From an uncultured Pseudomonadales bacterium (GTDB taxonomy: Bacteria; Pseudomonadota; Gammaproteobacteria; Pseudomonadales; Azotimanducaceae), in assembly GCA_938036875.1 (NCBI GenBank), contig CALHVX010000029.1, forward strand, positions 27,681 through 91,680: a stretch of 64,000 nucleotides of DNA, written 5' to 3'. The position numbers were made by a program, and so were the translations under genes. Shown in pieces: positions 1-9,016 of this stretch. Numbering within the stretch: position 1 is the stretch's first letter; every line of letters begins with the position of its first letter. The notes under the pieces are model-generated. The model worked only from the letters and a program-made list of their open reading frames with translations. It searched no databases and was not told where the DNA came from.

Positions 1-719
1 CCGGCGACGCCATTGATCGGAATCGGCTCGCCAAACCATTGGGCATCCGCCACACCAAAATGGTCTGCGCTATCCAGCACCTCAGGCAACATGGTCGCCG
101 GCACCTGAAACTGCGCCAACAACTCTGGGCTCCAACATTGCTGATCGATATCAAACAGCATGGTTCGGGATGCATTAGTGGCGTCGGTTACATGACGCGC
201 ACCGCCGGTGAGCCGCCAGATCAAATAGCTGTCGACGGTACCAAAGCAAAGCTCGCCAGCGGTCGCCCGTGCTTGGTTATTCCCTTGTTGCAGTAGCCAC
301 TCGAGCTTGGTTGCAGAAAAATAGGGGTCAACCAGCAAACCGGTCAGCTCGGTGATCCGAGCGGCAGCGGCGGTTTCGCGTAGCGCTGCACAACGATCGG
401 CCCCTCGCCGGTCTTGCCAGACAATGGCCGGATACACACAAGCGTTGCTCGCCCGCTCCCAAACCAAGGTGGTTTCACGCTGGTTGGTGATCCCGATCGA
501 GGTAATCTCGGCGGCCGTGATACCGGCGGCAGCTATGGCATCTCGACCTGCGGCTAGGGTGGTTTGCCAGATCACTTCTGGGTCTTGCTCAACCCAGCCA
601 TCTCGAGGCAACTGGCTATCAAACTCGTGCTGGCCACGGGCCAGCTCTTGGCCCTTATTGTCGAACAATATTGCCCGACTGCTGGAAGTGCCCTGATCTA
701 GCGCCATAAATATTGTCAT
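1..719 (-). CDS. glpK: Glycerol kinase, N-terminal part (cut by window edge)
   Basis: FGGY-family sugar kinase that phosphorylates glycerol to sn-glycerol 3-phosphate in the cytoplasm. About 239 codons are visible; the C-terminal half lies left of the window. The protein opens with the phosphate-binding strand ALDQGTSSSRAILFD, then shows TNQRETT and WQDRRG, a spacing and sequence typical of GlpK rather than xylulose or gluconate kinases. The ATG at 717-719 (MTIFMALDQG) is used; a second in-frame ATG at 705-707 (MALDQG) is possible and neither has a strong Shine-Dalgarno sequence. The gene is divergent from nrdAB, separated by about 930 bases of non-coding DNA. Identification is from recognisable motifs; the substrate assignment is strong for this family but was not checked by alignment. 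Confidence 0.9.
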   Translation of the reverse strand, partial: MTIFMALDQGTSSSRAILFDNKGQELARGQHEFDSQLPRDGWVEQDPEVIWQTTLAAGRDAIAAAGITAAEITSIGITNQRETTLVWERASNACVYPAIVWQDRRGADRCAALRETAAAARITELTGLLVDPYFSATKLEWLLQQGNNQARATAGELCFGTVDSYLIWRLTGGARHVTDATNASRTMLFDIDQQCWSPELLAQFQVPATMLPEVLDSADHFGVADAQWFGEPIPINGVA

Positions 720-800
720 TGTTTTTTCTGTTCCCATTCATCGTTGGCTATTCCCAGGGCCTTAAATTGCCACATCAGCCTCCTCAAGGGGGCAAAAAAG

Positions 801-853
801 TTATCCACAGACAATTCACAGGCTAATCACAAGATACAGGCGGGTTTTCCACG
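801..853 (+). promoter_or_regulatory. DnaA boxes upstream of nrdAB
   Basis: A perfect DnaA box (TTATCCACA) lies at 801-809 and a weaker one (TTTTCCACG, one base off the relaxed TTWTNCACA consensus) at 845-853, about four helical turns apart. In E. coli the nrdAB promoter is bound by DnaA at two boxes just upstream, so the arrangement fits replication-linked control of ribonucleotide reductase. Binding itself is inferred. Confidence 0.6.
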
Positions 854-880
854 CTCTCACCTATTGCAATGCGAGGGAGC

Positions 881-926
881 GAGCATTATCTTGTGTGCCC
901 GTTTGGTGAAACCCTATATATAGGGT
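881..926 (+). promoter_or_regulatory. Tandem NrdR boxes over a sigma70-like nrdAB promoter
   Basis: Two 16-bp sites resemble the NrdR box acaCwAtATaTwGtgt: 881-896 (GAGCATTATCTTGTGT) and 911-926 (ACCCTATATATAGGGT, itself a perfect palindrome). Their starts are 30 bp apart, about three helical turns, the spacing expected for cooperative NrdR binding. A possible promoter overlaps both: -35 TTGTGT at 891-896, an 18-bp spacer, and -10 TATATA at 915-920. Repression by NrdR when dATP/ATP is high is established for this operator type; the exact promoter is inferred. The sites sit about 730 bp upstream of the nrdA start, so a very long leader is implied. Confidence 0.65.
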
Positions 927-1655
927 TAAGCAGTCGCCAAGGGCACTAGATGTGTCATTTGCCTATCAAAAAGAGAAAGACAATTGATAGATGATAAATG
1001 GGGCATTTTTAGTCAAATTACTAGGCAGAGAGGCTCGAAATGATCCCAATTGCCGACGTTGACGCACCGGATTTTGATCGGTCGGACAGCAGACCATTAG
1101 CAAAACGACCGAAAGAGACAAGCAAGAAAGAAACAAGAAACAAGAAACAAGAGACAAGAGACAAATAGAAAAATAGACAGACCAAAAAGAGAGAGCGCAG
1201 CAGTCACTAAGCGCCAAAGTACGACACCGTTAAACGGCTAAACGGTTAAACCAGTCCGTAGGCACTGTTAACCAGGGGGGGAGCAGCGGCTACAACTCAG
1301 ACCAGGATAGGACCGCCTAGTAGAGGTGAGGCTTGGTCAGAAACAGGTTTACTGCAACTTAGGCGAACCACCTAAAGCGCAAAAAGATACGCAGGACTAA
1401 ATCCCAGGCAGGACGCCACCAGTGCAGGTTCAATCAAGGCACTTGTTCGCTTAATGCGGGTTTTAGGAACGAGAACAGACAAGCAAGAACAGACAAGCAA
1501 GAACGGACAAAAAAGGGCGGCCGAGAGGCCAAACCAACAACATCACTATTAATCAGCTTTACAGAGCCACCATTGAGCGCTACCACCGATTTAGGTTGGA
1601 CCCCGCCTCCTGAGCAATGGAACTCTGATAAGCGCATCAGGAGAATGGATCACCA
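927..1655 (+). other. Long nrdA leader with purine-rich repeats and possible hairpins
   Basis: No convincing gene lies here. Five 7-bp tandem units occupy 1131-1165 (AAACAAG three times, AGACAAG, AGACAAA). A 14-bp unit AACAGACAAGCAAG is repeated perfectly at 1474-1487 and 1488-1501, with a degenerate third copy at 1502-1515. The core AGACAAGCAAG also occurs at 1116-1126. Between the repeats are short pairings: GACCA/TGGTC (1300-1304 with 1334-1338), CGCCTA/TAGGCG (1314-1319 with 1360-1365), TTAGG/CCTAA (1359-1363 with 1371-1375) and AGTGC/GCACT (1421-1425 with 1439-1443). The second and third share bases and cannot coexist. The first two interleave like a pseudoknot. No known riboswitch consensus was recognised. 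Confidence 0.45.
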
Positions 1656-4625
1656 ATGCAACTTGAAACCAGTGCAACGACTGCCGCGACAGACAACCTA
1701 GCTGGCGAGCCCGCAACACAAGGCTCTTCACCCCAGGCTGCCCAACTGTCCCCCGCCATCGTTGCTACCGCACCTGGCCAATTGAAGGTTATTAAGCGTA
1801 ACGGCACCGTCGTGCCGTACACCGACGACAAAATTGTTGTGGTACTAACCAGAGCTTTTCTAGCCGTTGAAGGGGGCACCGCTGCTGCCTCACCACGCAT
1901 ACGCGAGCTCGTAAGCGCGCTTAGCGATCAAGTCACCAACACTTTTAAGCGCCGCTTACCCTCTGGCGGCACGCTGCACATCGAAGATATCCAAGACCAA
2001 GTTGAATTGGTGCTCATGCGTTCCGGCGAGCACAAAGTTGCCCGCTCCTACGTTTTATACCGCGATGAACGCTCACGCGCCCGCGCTGACCATGCGCCCC
2101 AGCCGGTGGTTAGCACCAGCACAAGCTACCAAGTGGTACACACTGACGGCAGCAAAGCACCGCTGGACGAAGTGCGCCTACGCACCTTAGTGCTAGAAGC
2201 CTGCGCTAACCTAGATGACGTTGACCCACAGCGCATTCTGGATGAAGCCATGGGTAACATGTACGACGGTATCGGCATTAAAGATGTCTCAACCTCTTTG
2301 CTGATCACCGCGCGTACGCTGATCGAAGAAGAGCCCAACTACTCTTACGTAACCGCACGCCTGCTGATGGATGAGCTCCGCAGCGAAGCGCTGGAGTTTT
2401 TGGACGTTCGCAGTGACACCGGCACTTACCAAGCGATCCAGTCGCAAATGTCTGGGGTGTACAGCAAAGCGCTAGCCGCCTTTATTCAGCGCGGCATTGA
2501 GCTAGAGCTGCTGTCACCGGAACTGCAAAATTACGACCTAGAAATGCTCGGCAACGCCATCAATGCCGATCAAGATCTACAGTTCTCGTACTTAGGATTG
2601 CAGACCTTGTACGACCGCTACTTCATCCACAGCAATGAAGTTCGCATCGAGCTGCCACAAGTCTTTTTCATGCGGGTTGCAATGGGTTTGGCTGCTAAGG
2701 AAGACAACCCGAACGAGCGCGCCATCGAGTTCTACAACTTGCTCTCATCTTTTGACTACATGAGCTCAACGCCAACCCTGTTTAATGCGGGCACACTAAG
2801 GCCACAGCTGTCGTCTTGCTTCCTGACCACCCTGCCTGACCAGCTAGAAGGCATTTACAACGGCATTCGCGACAACGCGATGCTGTCCAAGTGGGCGGGC
2901 GGCTTAGGCAACGACTGGACCCCCGTGCGCGCATTGGGTTCCTACATCAAAGGCACCAACGGTAAGTCCCAAGGTGTTGTGCCATTCCTGAAGGTGGTGA
3001 ACGACACCGCCGTTGCCGTGAATCAAGGCGGCAAACGCAAAGGAGCGGTCTGTGCCTATTTGGAAAGCTGGCACCTAGACATCGAAGAGTTTCTCGAGCT
3101 GCGCAAAAACACCGGTGATGATCGCCGTCGCACCCACGACATGAACACGGCTAACTGGATTCCAGACTTGTTCATGAAGCGTGTCACCAACGACGAGCAC
3201 TGGACCTTGTTGTCGCCAAGCGACGCACCCGATCTCCACGATCTTTACGGCAAAGCGTTTGAGACTCGCTACAACGAATACGAAGCCATGACCGAAAGCG
3301 GCGAGCTGAAGCTATTCAAACGCGTTAAAGCACAAGAGCTATGGCGCAAGATGCTAAGCATGTTGTTCGAAACAGGTCACCCCTGGGTCACCTTCAAAGA
3401 CAGCTGCAACGTACGCTCGCCACAGCAACACGTCGGCGTTGTGCACTCGTCTAATCTTTGCACCGAGATCACACTGAACACCTCGGAAGAAGAGATCGCC
3501 GTATGCAACTTAGGTTCAATCAACTTGGCGCAGCACATTACCGATGGCAAGCTTAACGCCAAGAAGTTGAAGAAGACCGTACGCACCGCTGTGCGCATGC
3601 TCGACAACGTGATCGACATCAACTACTACTCGGTACCTCAAGCCAAGACGTCCAACTCCCGCCATCGACCGGTTGGTTTGGGCATCATGGGCTTCCAAGA
3701 TGCGCTGTACCAGCTTCGCCTGCCCTACGCCAGCGATGCGGCCGTGACTTTTGCAGATCGCTCGATGGAAGTGATCAGCTACTTCGCTATTGATGCCTCT
3801 AGCAAGCTAGCCAAAGAACGCGGCTCTTACGCCAGCTTCCCTGGCTCGCTGTGGAGCCGCGGCATCTTGCCCATCGACTCCCTCAAGCGCCTGCAAGCGG
3901 AGCGTGGCGAGGAGTACTTAGATGCAAACTTTGACACCACCTTAGATTGGGACAAGCTACGCAACAAAGTGCAGCAGCACGGCATGCGTAACTCCAACGT
4001 CATGGCCATTGCGCCAACGGCAACCATTGCCAACATTACTGGCGTAACCCAGTCCATTGAGCCCACCTACCAAAACCTGTTCGTGAAATCGAACTTGTCT
4101 GGTGAGTTCACCGTGGTAAACCCCTACTTGGTACAAGAGCTCAAGGCCGCGGGCTTGTGGGATAAGGTCATGGTCAATGACCTAAAGTACTACGACGGTA
4201 GCCTATCGGCCATCGAGCGTATTCCAGCAGAACTTAAAGAACTCTATGCCACCGCGTTTGAGGTAGAACCACGATGGTTGGTTGACGCAGCGAGCCGGCG
4301 CCAGAAATGGATCGACCAAGCGCAGTCGTTGAACCTATACATGGCTGGTGCATCGGGTAAGAAGTTGGACATTACCTATCGCATGGCTTGGTTACGCGGT
4401 CTCAAGACGACTTATTATCTCCGTGCTTTGGGTGCAACTCACACCGAGAAGTCGACCCTAGACCGCAGCACGCTAAACGCGGTGGACTCAGGCTCCGACG
4501 CCACACCAACAGCACCGGCAACAGAAAGTGTGAGCGGTGGTGTTGACGACTTTAACTTAGAAAACGCCGCACCGGTGCCTATGGCCTGTTCCATAGATGA
4601 GCCCGATTGCGAAGCGTGCCAGTAG
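1656..4625 (+). CDS. nrdA: Ribonucleoside-diphosphate reductase class Ia, alpha subunit
   Basis: Catalytic subunit that reduces ribonucleoside diphosphates to deoxyribonucleotides, with the radical supplied by NrdB. The 989-residue chain carries two ATP-cone modules (about residues 43-135 and 158-245), as known for Pseudomonas NrdA, which explains its length over the 761-residue E. coli protein. Active-site residues are present: Cys388 and Cys617 (redox pair), Asn600, Cys602 (thiyl radical) and Glu604 in NLCTEI, the stacked Tyr920-Tyr921 of the radical path, and a C-terminal Cys985/Cys988 pair for re-reduction. AGGAGA at 1639-1644 precedes the ATG by 11 bases. nrdB follows 10 bases after the stop, so the two are one transcript. 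The extra length is not an intein; no splicing blocks are seen. Confidence 0.97.
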   Translation: MQLETSATTAATDNLAGEPATQGSSPQAAQLSPAIVATAPGQLKVIKRNGTVVPYTDDKIVVVLTRAFLAVEGGTAAASPRIRELVSALSDQVTNTFKRRLPSGGTLHIEDIQDQVELVLMRSGEHKVARSYVLYRDERSRARADHAPQPVVSTSTSYQVVHTDGSKAPLDEVRLRTLVLEACANLDDVDPQRILDEAMGNMYDGIGIKDVSTSLLITARTLIEEEPNYSYVTARLLMDELRSEALEFLDVRSDTGTYQAIQSQMSGVYSKALAAFIQRGIELELLSPELQNYDLEMLGNAINADQDLQFSYLGLQTLYDRYFIHSNEVRIELPQVFFMRVAMGLAAKEDNPNERAIEFYNLLSSFDYMSSTPTLFNAGTLRPQLSSCFLTTLPDQLEGIYNGIRDNAMLSKWAGGLGNDWTPVRALGSYIKGTNGKSQGVVPFLKVVNDTAVAVNQGGKRKGAVCAYLESWHLDIEEFLELRKNTGDDRRRTHDMNTANWIPDLFMKRVTNDEHWTLLSPSDAPDLHDLYGKAFETRYNEYEAMTESGELKLFKRVKAQELWRKMLSMLFETGHPWVTFKDSCNVRSPQQHVGVVHSSNLCTEITLNTSEEEIAVCNLGSINLAQHITDGKLNAKKLKKTVRTAVRMLDNVIDINYYSVPQAKTSNSRHRPVGLGIMGFQDALYQLRLPYASDAAVTFADRSMEVISYFAIDASSKLAKERGSYASFPGSLWSRGILPIDSLKRLQAERGEEYLDANFDTTLDWDKLRNKVQQHGMRNSNVMAIAPTATIANITGVTQSIEPTYQNLFVKSNLSGEFTVVNPYLVQELKAAGLWDKVMVNDLKYYDGSLSAIERIPAELKELYATAFEVEPRWLVDAASRRQKWIDQAQSLNLYMAGASGKKLDITYRMAWLRGLKTTYYLRALGATHTEKSTLDRSTLNAVDSGSDATPTAPATESVSGGVDDFNLENAAPVPMACSIDEPDCEACQ

Positions 4626-4635
4626 GAGAGCTGCG

Positions 4636-5964
4636 ATGTTAAGTTGGGAAGATTACAAAGAAGATGCGGCCTCTCCTGGTTCAGCAAATACAGGGCCTGC
4701 CAAGCGTCAAGCAGCGCCAGCTAGCGCTAGCTCGCTGGGTAGCTCGCTCGACCTGATTGGTGACATGGATGACCTTGATGATGATGAGCTAGAAGATGAG
4801 ATGGACGGCGGCCTAATTCAGGTTGCAGAGAACACCCCCACCCTGACAACACAGGTCACGCCTGAGCCAACAGTTGCCGCACCGGTTGCCGTAGCGGCGG
4901 TCAGCGCGCCAACACCGGTAGCAGCTGTAACCCAGCCGGAAACACGCGAACGCGTCACCGTTGACCAGAAAGCCATGATCAACTGCCGCGCGGATCTCAA
5001 CCAGCTGGTGCCCTTTAAGTATGAGTGGGCATGGCAAAAATATCTGGATGGCTGCGCAAACCATTGGATGCCCCAAGAAGTCAACATGACGGCCGACATC
5101 GCTCTGTGGAAATCAGACAATGGCCTAACGGAAGATGAGCGAGTGGTTATTAAGCGTAGCTTGGGGTTCTTCTCCACGGCGGACTCGCTGGTTGCCAACA
5201 ACCTAGTACTTGCGTTGTACCGACTCATCACCAACCCGGAATGTCGTCAGTACATCTTGCGCCAAGCGTTTGAAGAAGCCATTCATACCCATGCCTATCA
5301 ATACTGCATTGAATCGCTGGGCATGGACGAAGGCGAAATCTTTAACATGTACCACGAGGTACCGGTGGTTGCCAAGAAAGCTAGCTGGGCTTTGGAGTAC
5401 ACCACGGGCATTAGCAATCCTGAGTTCACCACTGGCACCCCGGAGACGGACCGCGAGTTGCTGAAAAACTTGATTGCCTATTACTGCGTGTTGGAAGGCG
5501 TGTTCTTCTATTGTGGCTTCACCCAAATCTTGTCTATGGGCCGACGCAACAAGATGTCGGGGACCTCTGAGCAGTTCCAGTACATCTTGCGCGATGAGTC
5601 GATGCACGTGAACTTCGGCATTGATGTGATCAACCAGATCAAGCTAGAAAACCCGCACTTGTGGGATGCGGACATGCAGGCACTAGCCCGCAAGATGATC
5701 TTGGAAGGCACCGAGCTTGAGATTGAATACGCTAAGGACACCATGCCTCGCGGTATCTTGGGCATGAACGCCAACATGATGGCCGAGTACCTGCAGTTCA
5801 TCGCGAACCGCAGGCTGGCCCAAATTGGCCTGACCGAAGCCTTTGCCGGCGCCAAGAACCCCTTCCCTTGGATGTCAGAAATGATGGACCTCAAGAAAGA
5901 AAAGAACTTCTTCGAGACCCGCGTGACTGAATATCAAACGGGTGGCGCCCTCTCTTGGGATTAA
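4636..5964 (+). CDS. nrdB: Ribonucleoside-diphosphate reductase class Ia, beta subunit
   Basis: Di-iron/tyrosyl-radical subunit partnering NrdA. The ATG at 4636 follows TAGGAGAG and gives 442 residues starting [10 protein letters not shown]. Metal ligands fit the E. coli spacing exactly: Asp183, Glu214, His217, Glu287, Glu321 and His324, with radical Tyr221 seven residues after Glu214 (EEAIHTHAY). The C-terminal tail ends TGGALSWD, the NrdA-docking peptide. Residues about 30-115 are an added, probably disordered segment: first highly acidic ([15 protein letters not shown]), then Ala/Pro/Val/Thr-rich, before the ferritin-like fold begins near [11 protein letters not shown]. It is not an ATP-cone. 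The length compares with about 376 residues in E. coli. Confidence 0.96.
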   Translation: MLSWEDYKEDAASPGSANTGPAKRQAAPASASSLGSSLDLIGDMDDLDDDELEDEMDGGLIQVAENTPTLTTQVTPEPTVAAPVAVAAVSAPTPVAAVTQPETRERVTVDQKAMINCRADLNQLVPFKYEWAWQKYLDGCANHWMPQEVNMTADIALWKSDNGLTEDERVVIKRSLGFFSTADSLVANNLVLALYRLITNPECRQYILRQAFEEAIHTHAYQYCIESLGMDEGEIFNMYHEVPVVAKKASWALEYTTGISNPEFTTGTPETDRELLKNLIAYYCVLEGVFFYCGFTQILSMGRRNKMSGTSEQFQYILRDESMHVNFGIDVINQIKLENPHLWDADMQALARKMILEGTELEIEYAKDTMPRGILGMNANMMAEYLQFIANRRLAQIGLTEAFAGAKNPFPWMSEMMDLKKEKNFFETRVTEYQTGGALSWD

Positions 5965-6023
5965 GAGTTTGAGATTAACGCTTGAACATAGAGCAACAAG
6001 ATTGAACAACTAGGAAGATCCAC

Positions 6024-8417
6024 ATGAATGCAGCGAGTACAACGCTAACCACTACGGCGTTGTTACTCGCCGCGCTTATTAGCTTTGCCCCCCTTGCCCT
6101 AAGTAACAACACGGCCACCGAACCAACCAGCGCCGCCCCAAACCTTACGACCACCTACCAAGTTGCCGGCTTAGAGCAATCGGCCTCTATTCGAGTGGAT
6201 ACTTGGGGTGTACCCCACATACAAGCGCAAACCCACTACGACGCGTTTTTTGCACAAGGTTTCAACGCCGCACGCGACCGCCTATGGCAAATCGATCTTT
6301 GGCGGCGCCGAGGTTTGGGTCAACTAGCCGCCGTGTTTGGGCCCGATTATGTCGCTCAAGATGAAGCGACCCGCCTATTTTTGTATCGCGGTGACATGTA
6401 TCGGGAGTGGTTGGCTTACGGCTCAGATGCCAAACGTATCGCCACGGCGTTTACCGCGGGCATCAATGCCTATATAGATCAGATTAAACAACAGCCAAGC
6501 TTGCTGCCCCCGGAATTTAAACTGCTCAATTACCAACCCGCACGCTGGTCCGCAGAAGACGTGGTGCGAATTCGCAGCAACGGCTTGTGGCGCAATGTCA
6601 CCACCGAAGTGCGCCGTGCTCAAATTGCCTGCCAACTGGGCCTAGAAATTGCCGCCACCTGGAAAGTGCTGGAACCCCAATGGACAGCACAACCACCCCC
6701 AGGGTTAGACCCCTGCATCATTCCGAAAAACGTCCTAGCCAAATACTCGCTGGCTAAAGCACCGGTTACTTTCAATAAGGGTGGACCAACGCTGGCTTTA
6801 CAGGACCAACCAGACGTTGCGCGGGGTTTGGGTAGCAACAACTGGGTGGTTGCGCCATCGCGCACTGCCACCGGCCGACCGATATTGGCGGATGATCCAC
6901 ATCGCGGTCATGCGGTGCCATCGTTACGCTACATCGCCCATCTGCAAGCGCCAGGGCTGAATGTGATCGGCGCGGGTGAGCCCGCACTACCCGGCATCTC
7001 TATTGGTCACAACGAAAAGATTGCCTTTGGCCTAACCATCTTCCCGATCGACCAAGAAGATCTTTATGTTTACCAACGCACCCGCAAAGGTTATCGCTAC
7101 CAAAAAGGCAGCGAGCCCATTCGAGCAGTCACAGAGCAAATTGAGGTGGCAGGCGAAGCAACACGTTCCGTCACCTTAGAGTTCACCCGCCACGGACCCA
7201 TTGTCTACAAAACCAAACGTCACTTGTTTGCCGTGCGCGCCGCGTGGCTAACCGAAGGCATGTCGCCCTACTTTGGCAGCGTGGAGTACATGCGCGCGCA
7301 AAACTGGCGTAGTTTTATCGCCGCCCTAAACCGTTGGGGTGCGCCAGCAGAAAACCAAGTCTATGCCGACACCCAAGGCAACATCGGTTACAAGCCAGCA
7401 GGGTTATTTCCAAAACGCGATAACTGGGACGGCCTGCTGCCGGTGCCCGGTGATGGGCGCTACGAGTGGGACGGCTTCTTTGACATGGACGTACTGCCTA
7501 GCGAGTTCAATCCGGAGCGTGGCTTTACCGGCACCGCTAACAGCATGAACCTACCACCGGACTACCCTATAAACGACAAGCGTATCGGCTTCGAATGGTC
7601 TGCCCCTTGGCGTTACCAAAGCCTGTGGCGAACACTAGCTGCGCAGCCCCAGCACAGCATGCAAGACTCAGCGGACCTACAGCGCAGTTACGAGAGTGTG
7701 TTGGCCGAGAAACTGACTCGCCAGCTACCCCAAAGCGCACCAGCAGGAACCAACGATCCCCAGGTACAAAAAGCGTTGAGCCTGCTGCACGGTTGGGACT
7801 TTGTGTTGGACCGAGATTCCGCAGCCGCAGCGCTATACAATTTGTGGTATCACCGCCACTTGCAGCCCCAGATGGCAAAAGCGCTCGCACCGAGCGCGCC
7901 TGAATTGATTGAACCCTTGGACTCTTTGAGCCTGCTGAGGCTAGTACCGGAGCACCAGGCGCTTGCGCTCGCCGCGCTAAGCGATGCTTGGAACGAAGCA
8001 CAGCAGCTGCTTGGCGAAGAAGCATCCCGGTGGCGCTGGGGTGCGTTGCACCGCACCGGCTTTACGCATCCGTTGCAACACTTAGCCACGGCTGAAAACC
8101 AAAAGCACATGCTGTTGCCAAAGCTAGAACGGGGTGGCAGCGGCAACACAACCAATAACACCACCTTTGACCAAGACTTCAATGTTCGAGCCGGCGCCAG
8201 CTTTCGGATGGTATTGGATGTGGGCAATTGGGACGCCGCACGAATGACTAATGCACCGGGGCAGTCGGGCGACTGGCGCTCACCCCATTACCAAGATTTG
8301 CTCAAGCCTTGGGCTGACGAGGAATCACACCCCTTGCTGTACAGCAATAGCGCTATTGAGAAACACACCAAGCAACGCTTTGAGTTGGTGCCCGCAGAAT
8401 CAACCAACTCGAAATAA
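6024..8417 (+). CDS. Penicillin-acylase-family Ntn hydrolase, exported
   Basis: A 797-residue precursor of the penicillin G / acyl-homoserine-lactone acylase family, expected to be exported and self-cleaved into alpha and beta chains in the periplasm. It shows an N-terminal signal peptide (residues about 1-27), the family opening RVDTWGVPHIQA and AARDRLWQIDLWRRRGLG, and the autocleavage site LGSNNWVV, where Ser271 would become the beta-chain N-terminal nucleophile. TANSMNLP and GGSGNTTNNTTF further on are also family-like. The start ATG follows AGGAAG with good spacing. Substrate cannot be told from sequence: acyl-homoserine lactones, beta-lactams or other N-acyl amides are all possible. It lies 59 bases after nrdB and 26 bases before an isochorismatase-type hydrolase, with which it may be co-transcribed. 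Confidence 0.9.
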   Translation: MNAASTTLTTTALLLAALISFAPLALSNNTATEPTSAAPNLTTTYQVAGLEQSASIRVDTWGVPHIQAQTHYDAFFAQGFNAARDRLWQIDLWRRRGLGQLAAVFGPDYVAQDEATRLFLYRGDMYREWLAYGSDAKRIATAFTAGINAYIDQIKQQPSLLPPEFKLLNYQPARWSAEDVVRIRSNGLWRNVTTEVRRAQIACQLGLEIAATWKVLEPQWTAQPPPGLDPCIIPKNVLAKYSLAKAPVTFNKGGPTLALQDQPDVARGLGSNNWVVAPSRTATGRPILADDPHRGHAVPSLRYIAHLQAPGLNVIGAGEPALPGISIGHNEKIAFGLTIFPIDQEDLYVYQRTRKGYRYQKGSEPIRAVTEQIEVAGEATRSVTLEFTRHGPIVYKTKRHLFAVRAAWLTEGMSPYFGSVEYMRAQNWRSFIAALNRWGAPAENQVYADTQGNIGYKPAGLFPKRDNWDGLLPVPGDGRYEWDGFFDMDVLPSEFNPERGFTGTANSMNLPPDYPINDKRIGFEWSAPWRYQSLWRTLAAQPQHSMQDSADLQRSYESVLAEKLTRQLPQSAPAGTNDPQVQKALSLLHGWDFVLDRDSAAAALYNLWYHRHLQPQMAKALAPSAPELIEPLDSLSLLRLVPEHQALALAALSDAWNEAQQLLGEEASRWRWGALHRTGFTHPLQHLATAENQKHMLLPKLERGGSGNTTNNTTFDQDFNVRAGASFRMVLDVGNWDAARMTNAPGQSGDWRSPHYQDLLKPWADEESHPLLYSNSAIEKHTKQRFELVPAESTNSK

Positions 8418-8443
8418 GCTAGACGTGCACCTGGAGCAACCTT

Positions 8444-9016
8444 ATGGACAACAACCGGCAAGACAGCACCCCTTCCACCAAAGGTCCAGGTGATGAACAC
8501 ACCGCGCTGTTGGTCATTGATGTACAGGTTGGGCTGATCACCGGTGCTCATGCTGAGCAAGACGTTTTGGCCGCCATTAACCGCTGTATCCAAGGCGTGC
8601 GGCAACAGCAAGGCAAAGTGTTTTTTATTCAGCATTGCCACTCAAGCTATGAGCCGATGATGCGTGGTGCGCAAGGTTGGCAGCTTCATCCGCAACTAGA
8701 TAAGGCAACACAGGACGTGGTGCTAGAGAAAACCGCATCTGATGCTTTCTACAACACCGCTCTGCGTGCGCAGCTTCAACGTGCGGGGGTGGAACACCTC
8801 ATCGTCTGTGGCCTGCAAACCGAGTACTGCGTGGATACCACCTGCCGGGCCGCCATCAGCTTGGGCTACCAAACCAGCCTGCTCAGCGATGGACATACCA
8901 CGGGGGAAGCACAGCTCAGCGCCGCTCAAATCATCGAGCATCACAACATTGTGTTGAGCCAGTTAGCGCACCCGAACGGCAGCGCCCGGTTAGTGGCGAG
9001 CAGCGCTTGGGGCTAG
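8444..9016 (+). CDS. Isochorismatase-family cysteine hydrolase
   Basis: A 190-residue cytoplasmic alpha/beta hydrolase of the isochorismatase-like family, which includes nicotinamidases, ureido-amidases and true isochorismatases. The catalytic triad is visible: Asp26 (LLVIDVQ), Lys96 (LEKTASDAFY) and Cys129 (GLQTEYCVDTTCRAA). The start is preceded by TGGAGCAACCTT. The final TAG (9014-9016) overlaps the stop of the convergent hydrolase gene on the other strand. The exact amide or ether substrate is unknown; genes of this type next to Ntn acylases suggest amide turnover, but that is inference. Confidence 0.88.
   Translation: MDNNRQDSTPSTKGPGDEHTALLVIDVQVGLITGAHAEQDVLAAINRCIQGVRQQQGKVFFIQHCHSSYEPMMRGAQGWQLHPQLDKATQDVVLEKTASDAFYNTALRAQLQRAGVEHLIVCGLQTEYCVDTTCRAAISLGYQTSLLSDGHTTGEAQLSAAQIIEHHNIVLSQLAHPNGSARLVASSAWG

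Noticed and set aside
991..1062. Forward 23-codon leader open frame (MINGAFLVKLLGRE...)
   Set aside because: A leader peptide is conceivable, but there is no Shine-Dalgarno sequence and no run of regulatory codons.
966..1217. Reverse-strand open frame of 83 codons in the nrdA leader
   Set aside because: Its Ser/Leu/Cys/Phe-rich protein is simply the complement of the purine-rich repeats, with no ribosome site or family features.
1421..1443. tRNA-like T-arm (GGTTCAATC) in the nrdA leader
   Set aside because: No acceptor, D-arm or anticodon arm fits around it; it is only a short hairpin.
1656..4625. Possible intein in the long NrdA
   Set aside because: The extra length is fully explained by two ATP-cone modules; there are no intein splice blocks.
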